The position numbers and the translations under genes were made by a program. Of a stretch of 64,000 bases of DNA, positions 52,363 through 59,595 are shown piece after piece (position 1 is the stretch's first letter; the number at the start of each line of letters is the position of its first letter). The notes under the pieces were generated by a model that was not told where the DNA came from, did not search any database, and worked only from the letters and a program-made list of their open reading frames with translations. Source of the DNA: Chloroflexota bacterium (GTDB taxonomy: Bacteria; Chloroflexota; JAJPGV01); the NCBI GenBank assembly GCA_021325635.1, contig JAJPGV010000033.1, positions 1 to 64,000 on the forward strand. The letters run 5' to 3'.

Positions 52363-52468
52363 CGTTTTCTTAGCGAACAGCAGGGGAGATTCTCAGCTCA
52401 GCTTAAGGATTGTCTGCCACACTGGCCGCATCCGACCGACCAGGCTCGGTCAACCTCGGAAGAAAGAC

Positions 52469-53056
52469 GTGGCCAAGAGAACCTCCAAAAAGCTCATCGC
52501 GCTGAGCTCCGTGGCTATTCTGTCCGTGTACGCGGCGGGCTACGCGCTCACGGCGCCGGCCGCCGCCAACATGGCCGCCGCCGCGGATGCACTGGCCAAC
52601 GCCCCCAGCCCGACGCCCGCCGCGACCCCGACGCCCACGCTCCAGCCGCAGGCCGGCAATGAGGGACAGGGTAGGCAGTTCCGCGAGCGCAACCGGGCCG
52701 GCGCAGCTGGGGCGCCCGCGGCCGCTCCCTCGCCAACTCCGTCGTCTGCCCCTGCCAGCCAGCCGGCCGCGGCCGCCGCGAGCGTCGTGCTCCTCAAGGA
52801 TGGAAGCTACGCGGGTTCCGGCATGAGCCGCCGCGGCGGGGTGAACGTAGCCGTCACCATAGCTGGCGGCAAGATCTCCACGGTCAAGATCACCGCTGTG
52901 ACCACGCATTATCCGGAGAGCCTGATCGATGGCCTTCCGACCCAGGTGGTGGCCAGGCAGAGCAGCCAGGTGAACCTGGTCAGCGGCGCAACCGAGAGCT
53001 CGCGGGCCTTTCAGCAGGCGGTCTCTCAGGCGCTTAGCCGGGCCAGGATCGCCTGA
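52469..53056 (+). CDS. Exported FMN-binding-domain protein
   Basis: A 195-residue protein. A basic N-terminus (MAKRTSKKL) and one hydrophobic helix anchor or export it. Then comes a Pro/Thr/Ala linker, and an FMN_bind domain: DGSYAGSGMSRRGGVNVAVT and NLVSGATESSRAFQQAVSQA, where S-G-A-T provides the Thr to which FMN is covalently attached in NqrC/RnfG-type proteins. GTG 52469 follows GGAAGAAAG. With the next gene, it forms a likely extracytoplasmic flavin electron-transfer pair. Confidence 0.88.
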   Translation: MAKRTSKKLIALSSVAILSVYAAGYALTAPAAANMAAAADALANAPSPTPAATPTPTLQPQAGNEGQGRQFRERNRAGAAGAPAAAPSPTPSSAPASQPAAAAASVVLLKDGSYAGSGMSRRGGVNVAVTIAGGKISTVKITAVTTHYPESLIDGLPTQVVARQSSQVNLVSGATESSRAFQQAVSQALSRARIA

Positions 53057-53068
53057 GGCGAAGCCACC

Positions 53069-53965
53069 ATGCCGTCTTCCGCCGCCGATCTTCAGCACCC
53101 GGCGCTCGTGCGCTTCTTCCGCTCCCCCAAAGGCAGCCTATTCATCATTCTGAGCCTGTTGGCGCTGCTGGCCACGCCCGTCGAGGGGAGTCGCGCCGTC
53201 GTCGGTACAGCGCTTGCCGTGCTGGCGGCGGTCGGAACCGAGACGCTGCTGTGGTGGGGACGCCCGCGGGCTGCCAGTCCGAGCGGAGCCGTGCTCACCG
53301 GCTTCATCGTGGGGCTGGTGCTGAGCCCGGCCGAGCCGCTTTACGTTCCGATGCTGGCCGCGGTTCTGGGAATCGTGTCGAAGCGCTTCGTGCGGGTATC
53401 GGGAGCGCATCTCTTCAACCCGGCCGCGGCTGGACTGCTCGCCAGCGCCGTGCTTTTCGGCAGCCAGCAAAGCTGGTGGGGCGGCCTGTCCGATCTTCCG
53501 GCGGCCGCTCTGCTCCTGCTTGTGCTGATGGGCGCCCTGCTGCTGCCGCAGGTGAACAAGTTCCCGTCCGTCCTAGCGTTCCTGGGCGTCTATTTCAGTC
53601 TGTTCAGCGCGGCCGCGGCTGGGGGCAATCCGATTGCCGTCGCCGAGATCTTCCGCCAGCCATTTCTGGGCACGGTGCTGTTCTTCGCGCTGTTCATGCT
53701 GACCGATCCGCCCACCACGCCGGCCCGCGGCAGGCAGCAGGCTTGGTTCGGAGCCGCCGTCGCTGTGGCTTCGTTCGCCTGTTACATGCTGACCTCGGGT
53801 GCCATCTACTACCTGCTTGCAGCGCTGCTGGCAGGCAATCTCTGGGAGGGCATGCGACGGTGGAGCGGAATCCGCAGCGCCCGCAAGCGTCAAGGGTCGG
53901 CAGTCGGCAGGGCGCCAAGCAGCGGTCGGGAAGACTTTGGCTACCTCGGCGTGGCCTCCGGATAA
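53069..53965 (+). CDS. RnfD/NqrB-like integral membrane protein
   Basis: A 298-residue protein with about eight transmembrane helices. VSGAHLFNPAAAGLLASAVL and FALFMLTDPPTTPARGRQQA correspond to RnfD/NqrB segments; in those proteins the Thr of the second motif region carries or lies near the covalent FMN. The remaining Rnf/Nqr subunits are missing, so this is not a full ion pump. ATG 53069 lies 12 bases after the FMN-binding gene. It is probably the membrane partner of that protein. Confidence 0.85.
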   Translation: MPSSAADLQHPALVRFFRSPKGSLFIILSLLALLATPVEGSRAVVGTALAVLAAVGTETLLWWGRPRAASPSGAVLTGFIVGLVLSPAEPLYVPMLAAVLGIVSKRFVRVSGAHLFNPAAAGLLASAVLFGSQQSWWGGLSDLPAAALLLLVLMGALLLPQVNKFPSVLAFLGVYFSLFSAAAAGGNPIAVAEIFRQPFLGTVLFFALFMLTDPPTTPARGRQQAWFGAAVAVASFACYMLTSGAIYYLLAALLAGNLWEGMRRWSGIRSARKRQGSAVGRAPSSGREDFGYLGVASG

Positions 53966-54186
53966 TGCGCTTAGCTCCCCCTTTTGGGTTGGGAAGCCAG
54001 CCAACTTGGGCGAGTATTATTCGGCCAGTCGCTCGCTTAAGTTCCGCTTCTCGGCGTCCCGGTGCTTTACTTTCGCGAGGGGGACTCGTGGAGCCGGCGC
54101 ACGTGCATAGCCGTTTTCGCCAGTATGAGCTGAAGAACGATTGCGTTACGTACAGACCTCAGCCAGGTGGCATTGCTCGGATTTGA
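53965..54186 (+). CDS. Doubtful 73-residue ORF after the RnfD-like gene
   Basis: ATG 53965 shares a base with the preceding stop (TAATG) and opens a frame beginning MRLAPPFGLGSQPTWASIIR. Composition is Arg/Ser/Pro-rich without recognisable domains. The 305-base stretch 53966-54270 otherwise shows only a few AT-rich promoter-like patches (TATTAT near 54014 and 54246). Confidence 0.2.
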   Translation: MRLAPPFGLGSQPTWASIIRPVARLSSASRRPGALLSRGGLVEPAHVHSRFRQYELKNDCVTYRPQPGGIARI

Positions 54187-54270
54187 ACGATTGGCATGAG
54201 CTGCTGGCCGCCTGGCTGCCGGCCTCACGATAATCTGCTTGCCTACTATTATTGATGCTGGACGATCTTA

Positions 54271-56721
54271 GTGGCCTCTGACGATCAGCTACTCGCCGCG
54301 GCCGTTGCGGCTCTGGACGCACCGTTGGCGATCTTGAGCGGCAAGGGTCGCATTCTCTTCGCGAACGCCGCGTGGAGCGAGCGCGATCATCAGCTACCGC
54401 TGTTCGGCACCGCGTTCCCGATTGGGGCGTCCTACATCGATTTGTGTCGGGCCGCTGTTGCACGAGTTGGTGCGGACGCACAACTGCTGGCAGAGGGGGT
54501 CGAGAGCCTAACCTCTGGCCAGCGCGACTCGTTCGTGCTGGAGTACGCCATAGAGGACGGCTCGGAGAACCGCTGGTATCAAGCTCGCCTGACCCGCTTT
54601 GGAGAAGCTTCCGAGCTGCGCATCCTCGTGACCCACTACGACGTCACAGAGCTGAAGGTGGCGGAGCATGCCCTGCAGCGTGGCGCAATGTTCGATGCGC
54701 TCACCGGGGTGCCGAACCGGATGCTGCTGCTCGACCGCGTCAACAGCGCTATTGCCGGCGCTAGACGCGAGGCACGCATGGTGGCGGTGATGATCATGGA
54801 CCTCGATCGCTTCAAAGAGGTGAATGACAACCTTGGCCATCACGCCGGCGACCTCGTCCTGCAGCAGGTCGCCCAGCGGATCACCGAGGTGCTGCGCGAT
54901 ACGGATACGCTGGGCCGGCTCGGTGGCGATGAGTTCGGCGTGCTGCTCACCGCTATCAGCCAGGCTCGGCACATCAATGCCGTGGCGGAGAAGGTCCTGG
55001 CGGTGTTCGAAGAGCCGTTCAAGATCGAGGACCACAGCGTGGATGTGGGCGCAAGCATCGGCGTTGCGATCTTCCCCGATCACGCTCAGGAGCCGGACAA
55101 TCTGCTCCGTCGTGCGGACGTGGCCATGTACAAGGCCAAGCGCGAAGGTCTTGGCTACGTCATCTACAGTCCCGACGGTGAAGACGCGCACGGGCTCGAC
55201 CGAGCAACCCTCATGCCCGGCCTGCGCCAGGCCATGGAACGGGACGAGCTGGCGCTGCGTTACCAGCCGCGGGTGTTGCTTGCGGACCATCAGCTCGTTT
55301 CCGCAGCGACCACGCTGGAGTGGGACCATCCGGAGTTCGGCTTGCTGAACGAAGAGCAGTTTTCGCCCCTGGCCGAGCGCACCGGGTTAATCAAGCCGCT
55401 CACCCACTGGACCTTGAACGCGACGCTACGGCAGAGCAGGGTGTGGCAAGAAGCCGATGACCACCTTACCGTGGCCGTGCGCCTGTCACCCCGCGTCCTT
55501 CAGGACCCACAGCTGCCGCAAGCGGTGGCGCGGCTGCTGCGAGCTTATGCCCTTCCACCGCAGTGTCTCGAAGTGGACGTAGATGCGGCCAGCCTGGCCT
55601 CCGAGCAGGTGTTCGAAACAGTCAACCGGCTGGGGGACCTCGGCGTGAAATTGTGTCTCAGCGACTTTGCCAGCGGCTATTCCGGAATGCCCTTCCTGCG
55701 GCGCCTGCCCATTCACGAGATCGCTTTGCCGCGAGCTTACGTCGCGAACCTGGGTCAGGAGGAGGAGGACGCAGCTATCGTTCGCTCCACCGTAGAGCTG
55801 GCCCACGACATGGGCGTACAGGTGCTGGCCTTCGACGTGGACACGCCCGAAGCCGAAGAGCGCCTGCGTGAGGTCGGCTGCGATCTCGTTCAAGGCGCGC
55901 GGGTCGCTCCGGCCATGTCGCTGGATGAGTTCGAGCGCTGGCGGCTCCTCGAAGGAGATCATGCCAATGAGGCTTCTCCGGTTGCCGCTCAATCGTTCAG
56001 GAAGCCGGCGGTTCGCGACGAGAGCGACGCCGGGAAGAAGCCCGCTGCCGAGCTGCTCGCGCAGATCAGCCTATTCAGCCTGCTGGATGCCAGGGACTTG
56101 AAGGAGCTGGCGGCGGTTACCCGGGTGCGTCGATGTGACGCGGGCGACGTGATCTTCCGAAAGGAGGATCCGGGCTACACCTTGTATCTCATCGTTTCCG
56201 GCGCGGTCAAGATCTCCGATCCTTCGCCGAAGGGCGGGGAAATGATCCTCGCGATCCTCCGTTCCGGCCAGTTCTTCGGCGAGCTTTCGCTCTTTGACGA
56301 CGAACCGCGCTCGGCGGATGCCATCGCGGTTGAGCCGACAGAGCTGCTGGCGCTGTCACGCGAAGACCTGCTGAAGGTTATCAATCGCCGGCCAAGTGTG
56401 ACCGTGCACCTGTTCAAGATCCTGAGCCAGCGCATTCGCGCCACCAACGAGACCCTGCGCGAGATCACCGCGCTCAGCTTGCCGGGCCGCATTGCCAAAC
56501 GGCTGCTCGACCTGTCCGATCTGCTGGGGGAGCGCCAGACGGACGGGATGCTCATTCCGCTGGTGCTGGGCCCGGAGGAGATCAGCAACATGATTGGGGC
56601 GCCAGCCGGCGAAGTTGAACGTGTGCTGGAATCGTTCCGGTTCAGCGGCCTCATCCACTGGGAAAACGAAGGGCTGCTGCTGGCCAACGAGCAGGAGCTG
56701 CAATCCATATCGCTGGGCTGA
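54271..56721 (+). CDS. PAS-GGDEF-EAL-CRP/FNR fusion regulator
   Basis: An 816-residue cytoplasmic protein with four recognisable parts. Residues about 1-125: PAS-like sensor. About 130-300: diguanylate cyclase domain with FDALTGVPNRMLLLDRV, MIMDLDRFKEVNDNLGHHAG and an intact RLGGDEFG active site near 216-222. About 315-565: EAL domain that has lost its key residues (AATTLEWDHPEFG at the EAL position, LCLSDFASGYSGMPFLRRLP instead of DDFGTGYSS), so phosphodiesterase activity is unlikely. About 590-816: cyclic-nucleotide-binding fold (LISLFSLLDARDLKELAAVT-like start, GQFFGELSLFDDEPRSADAI) and a CRP helix-turn-helix (EEISNMIGAPAGEVERVLES). It may make c-di-GMP and also act as a transcription factor. 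GTG 54271; no clear ribosome-binding site. Confidence 0.85.
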   Translation: MASDDQLLAAAVAALDAPLAILSGKGRILFANAAWSERDHQLPLFGTAFPIGASYIDLCRAAVARVGADAQLLAEGVESLTSGQRDSFVLEYAIEDGSENRWYQARLTRFGEASELRILVTHYDVTELKVAEHALQRGAMFDALTGVPNRMLLLDRVNSAIAGARREARMVAVMIMDLDRFKEVNDNLGHHAGDLVLQQVAQRITEVLRDTDTLGRLGGDEFGVLLTAISQARHINAVAEKVLAVFEEPFKIEDHSVDVGASIGVAIFPDHAQEPDNLLRRADVAMYKAKREGLGYVIYSPDGEDAHGLDRATLMPGLRQAMERDELALRYQPRVLLADHQLVSAATTLEWDHPEFGLLNEEQFSPLAERTGLIKPLTHWTLNATLRQSRVWQEADDHLTVAVRLSPRVLQDPQLPQAVARLLRAYALPPQCLEVDVDAASLASEQVFETVNRLGDLGVKLCLSDFASGYSGMPFLRRLPIHEIALPRAYVANLGQEEEDAAIVRSTVELAHDMGVQVLAFDVDTPEAEERLREVGCDLVQGARVAPAMSLDEFERWRLLEGDHANEASPVAAQSFRKPAVRDESDAGKKPAAELLAQISLFSLLDARDLKELAAVTRVRRCDAGDVIFRKEDPGYTLYLIVSGAVKISDPSPKGGEMILAILRSGQFFGELSLFDDEPRSADAIAVEPTELLALSREDLLKVINRRPSVTVHLFKILSQRIRATNETLREITALSLPGRIAKRLLDLSDLLGERQTDGMLIPLVLGPEEISNMIGAPAGEVERVLESFRFSGLIHWENEGLLLANEQELQSISLG

Positions 56722-56798
56722 GCCGGCGCCAACGCCCGCACATCCTGATAGCAAGCCCACTCACGTCCTGCGGGTAAGATTTCCCGGGGGGTTGAATC

Positions 56799-57365
56799 AT
56801 GGCTAGTATCACCGTGTCGGATAGAGAAGCCGACCTGTATCGAATTCTCCAGGTCCCGGAAGACGCGGACGGCCAGACGATCACGGCGTCGTATCGCCGG
56901 CTGATTTTCGAAAACCATCCGGACAGGAACAAGCGGTCCGATGCGACCGCTGTCACGGCACGGCTCAACAGCGCCTACAAGGTCCTGAGCGACCCGGTCG
57001 AACGCTCGCTGTACGACCAGCGGCGTGTCAGCGCCGCGCGCCAGCGCCAGGACAAGATCTCACGGGTGATCCTCGGCGCCAGCAAGCTCGTCATCTATGA
57101 GCTGCAGACGCAGAGACCGCAGCATGGCCACGTGAGCTGGCAGCCGGGAATCTGGAGCCAGATCATGCCGCACTTCCCGGAGTGTCGAGCGCGCGGTTGC
57201 TTGGTGCTGCTGTACATCGAACCCGGTACCGGCAAGCAGGTGTACCAGCACGGGGATCCTGGCGCGGTGCTCACTATCGACCCGAACCGGGGCGAGTTCA
57301 GCCGTCTCAAAGGTTGGCTCGAGCAGTGTCACGCCATGGAGGACGACCTCCGCGCAGCGAGCTGA
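56799..57365 (+). CDS. DnaJ-like J-domain protein
   Basis: A 188-residue protein. The N-terminal J domain (about 12-75) contains DLYRILQVPEDADGQTITAS, the HPD motif in ENHPDRNKRSDATAVTARLN, and the typical FxxxxEAYxxLSD-like SAYKVLSDPVERSLYDQRR. It lacks the Gly/Phe, zinc and client-binding regions of DnaJ. The C-terminal ~100 residues (GHVSWQPGIWSQIMPHFPEC, then VYQHGDPGAVLTIDPNRGEF) are unassigned. It should stimulate DnaK for a specialised client. ATG 56799 follows a G-rich leader. Confidence 0.85.
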   Translation: MASITVSDREADLYRILQVPEDADGQTITASYRRLIFENHPDRNKRSDATAVTARLNSAYKVLSDPVERSLYDQRRVSAARQRQDKISRVILGASKLVIYELQTQRPQHGHVSWQPGIWSQIMPHFPECRARGCLVLLYIEPGTGKQVYQHGDPGAVLTIDPNRGEFSRLKGWLEQCHAMEDDLRAAS

Positions 57366-57384
57366 GCGCCGCACAGTCGCTCAG
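57362..57384. terminator. Hairpin at the end of the J-domain gene
   Basis: CTGAGCG (57362-57368) and CGCTCAG (57378-57384) form a perfect 7-bp stem with a 9-nt loop, overlapping the stop codon. No T-run. A separate 12-bp palindrome, CGACAGCTGTCG, lies at 57406-57417. Besides these and a small ORF, the 318-base gap 57366-57683 shows nothing I recognise. Confidence 0.35.
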
Positions 57385-57537
57385 GGCAATCCTGCCGAAA
57401 ATCCTCGACAGCTGTCGGCGTAGGCGGCCCGCCGCTTCCTGAAACAGGCCTCAGAACAGGGTCAAGCCGGCGACTTCGACCCCCCGATCTGGCTATGCAA
57501 AACGACTCAAGTTCGACAGCGAACCGCCGACGATTAA

Positions 57538-57687
57538 ATGAGATCAGCAGAGGCTCGATCTGACGCTACTCGTGGCCTGAAAGGAAGCGTTATGCCCGGT
57601 CACCACGGAAGGACAGCAGCTGAAGCCTCGGCGAACACTGGCCGCCGCCAGCAGAAACTGGAAAAGGAGACTTTCGAAACGCGATGA
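57538..57687 (+). CDS. Possible 49-residue small ORF coupled to the first IPT gene
   Basis: ATG 57538 opens MRSAEARSDATRGLKGSVMP and continues with an Arg/Lys/Gln-rich tail, ending with TGA 57685-57687, which overlaps the ATG of the IPT gene (ATGA). The overlap suggests coupling, but there is no homology that I recognise and the ribosome-binding site is weak. Confidence 0.3.
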   Translation: MRSAEARSDATRGLKGSVMPGHHGRTAAEASANTGRRQQKLEKETFETR

Positions 57688-59498
57688 CCACTCCTGGAAA
57701 ACACCAGATGAAGGCCAGCTGGCTGGGGGCCGGCTTAGTCTTCCTTATCCTGTCCTTTCTCGGGCTGCCTTCGGCGTTCGCTGCCAACACGCTGACGATC
57801 GTCGGCGCTGCCAGCGCCACGGCTGGGAGTAGCTATTCGGTCACCGTCCGAGCGAACTACAACCCGGGTGCGCATACGGTCAGCATCAGCTCCAATGCGC
57901 AGAATTCTCCCAATGGCACGGCGCCAACTCCCGCGGTGGGGGGATCGATCGATCTCACCGGCACGTTCGCCTTTAATAGCGGCAGCGGCTTCTATGAGTC
58001 GATCACGTCCTTCACTTTCACCAAGGCGGTCAGCACCGCGATCACCGTCAATGATTCGACAGGCGGTGTCACGGGCAATTTGACCGTGCCGGTGAATGCC
58101 GGCTCCGCGAATCAGTTGGCGTTCACCCAGCAGCCCACTGACGTCAACACGCTGGTGGCCTTCTCGCCGTCGGTAGCGGTGGCGGTCTGGGACAGCGATG
58201 GCAACGTCGTCACCGGATCCAGCGCTTCGATTACCCTGGCCATCTCGCCGTCGTTCAACCCCGGAATGGGAACGCTGCAAGGGACCACTACCGTTGCTGC
58301 TTCGAGCGGCATCGCCACCTTCAATGGCGTGTCGGTCGACCAGCCCGGCACCGGCTACAAGCTGCAGGCGACGAGCAGTGGCCTGCCGACAAAGCTCAGC
58401 AGCCTGTTCAACGTCACCGGCAGCGCCGTGGCGGTCACTATCAAGAAGATCTCGCCCGCCTTTGGCCCGGCGACGGGTGGGAACAAGATCACCATTACCG
58501 GCACCGGACTGACCGGCATTACGTCGATGACCGTGGGGACGCAATCCGTGGCCTTGACGGACATCAAGGTTGTGGGCAAGGGTGGCAAGAGCATCAGCGT
58601 GTCGAACCTGCCCGCTGGGGTCGGAGCGGCTCATGTGAGCATCTCCACCGCGGCCGGGACGAACGACACCACCGACCCCGCCAGCGTGTACAGCTATGGC
58701 CCGGCCATAACCAGCATAAGCCCCAACTTCTTCACCTCGGGCAAGAAGGTCGTGATCCACGGCGGCAACTTCAAGGGGCTGACCAGCCTCAATTTCGGCA
58801 CCAGCCCGGTGACCTTCGCGGCGAGTGACATCAACAAAGCCGGCACCACGATCAGCGTCACTCCTCCTTCGGGGACAGGCGCGGTCCGGGTAAGCGCAAC
58901 CGGGCCGAACGGCTCCAATGACACAACGTCAGATGCCACCTACTTCGCCTTTGGCCCGCTCGTTACCAAGGTCAATCCCCCCGCGGGATCCTCTTCGGGT
59001 ACCGGTAAGGTGACCATCACCGGCAAGAACTTTGGCGCAAGCGCTTCGGCCCTCACCGTTTCGTTCGGGTCTGCTGTGGTGCCGGCAGCAAACGTCAGCC
59101 TGAAGGGCAGCACGCTCACCGTCTCCGCTGCGCCTGCCCAAGCCCTGGGCGACCCCGGCGTCGTCAACGTCGTGGTGACGTCGGCCACCTCGGGATCGAG
59201 CCCGTTGAACGCGGCGAGCGAGTACGCTTACGCCCCGCTGGTCACCGGTGTCTCGCCCAGCAGCGGATCGGCCGGGTCGAAGGTGAAGATCAACGGCAAG
59301 AACTTCACTGGCGCCAGTTCGGTGCTGTTCGGCGGCACGACACCCATCACGCTGAGCGCGAGCGATATCAACAAGACCGCCACGGTTATCACCGTCACCG
59401 CGCCGAGCGGCACCGCCGGAACCACAACGACGGTCACGGTCACCGGTCCTGGCGGCACGAGCGACGTGAACAGCAAATCTATCTTCACCTTCAAGTAG
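57684..59498 (+). CDS. Secreted IPT/TIG-repeat protein (first copy)
   Basis: A 604-residue exported protein. Signal peptide: MKASWLGAGLVFLILSFLGL to about SAFA. Then ~170 residues of Ser/Thr/Val-rich beta domains with an invasin-like QLAFTQQPTDVNTLVAFSPS segment, and four IPT/TIG domains starting at KKISPAFGPATGGNKITITG, TSISPNFFTSGKKVVIHG, TKVNPPAGSSSGTGKVTITG and TGVSPSSGSAGSKVKING. No catalytic motif or anchor is visible. It ends FTFK, as does the next protein, so the two appear to be paralogues. Likely role: surface or extracellular binding or scaffold. It starts an operon-like run with the S53 protease. Confidence 0.85.
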   Translation: MTTPGKHQMKASWLGAGLVFLILSFLGLPSAFAANTLTIVGAASATAGSSYSVTVRANYNPGAHTVSISSNAQNSPNGTAPTPAVGGSIDLTGTFAFNSGSGFYESITSFTFTKAVSTAITVNDSTGGVTGNLTVPVNAGSANQLAFTQQPTDVNTLVAFSPSVAVAVWDSDGNVVTGSSASITLAISPSFNPGMGTLQGTTTVAASSGIATFNGVSVDQPGTGYKLQATSSGLPTKLSSLFNVTGSAVAVTIKKISPAFGPATGGNKITITGTGLTGITSMTVGTQSVALTDIKVVGKGGKSISVSNLPAGVGAAHVSISTAAGTNDTTDPASVYSYGPAITSISPNFFTSGKKVVIHGGNFKGLTSLNFGTSPVTFAASDINKAGTTISVTPPSGTGAVRVSATGPNGSNDTTSDATYFAFGPLVTKVNPPAGSSSGTGKVTITGKNFGASASALTVSFGSAVVPAANVSLKGSTLTVSAAPAQALGDPGVVNVVVTSATSGSSPLNAASEYAYAPLVTGVSPSSGSAGSKVKINGKNFTGASSVLFGGTTPITLSASDINKTATVITVTAPSGTAGTTTTVTVTGPGGTSDVNSKSIFTFK

Positions 59499-59505
59499 GC
59501 AAGCG

Positions 59506-59564
59506 AGACTTGCCGGCAGAGGCAAGTCTGCAGGGGGCCGGCGACCGTAACTGGTCGCCGGCCC
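59506..59564 (+). terminator. Two consecutive stem-loops between the IPT genes
   Basis: AGACTTGCC and GGCAAGTCT (59506-59529, 6-nt loop) form a 9-bp stem, followed by GGGCCGGCGACC and GGTCGCCGGCCC (59535-59564), a 12-bp stem with loop GTAACT. Both arms are perfect. No T-run follows, so this could be a Rho-assisted terminator, an mRNA-stability element, or a processing site that sets relative amounts of the two IPT proteins. Confidence 0.6.
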
Positions 59565-59595
59565 TGCTCCATCACGAAAGAGGCATGGCAAGCAG

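Noticed and set aside
53251-53965. Plus-strand frame overlapping the RnfD-like gene and running to 54186
   Set aside because: The part inside the RnfD-like gene is a shadow in another frame. Only the piece from ATG 53965 was kept, as a doubtful small ORF.
57366-57683. c-di-GMP riboswitch before the IPT operon, given the upstream GGDEF gene
   Set aside because: I looked for the GEMM-I and GEMM-II conserved sequence and did not find it; only a few GCAAAAC-like words are present.
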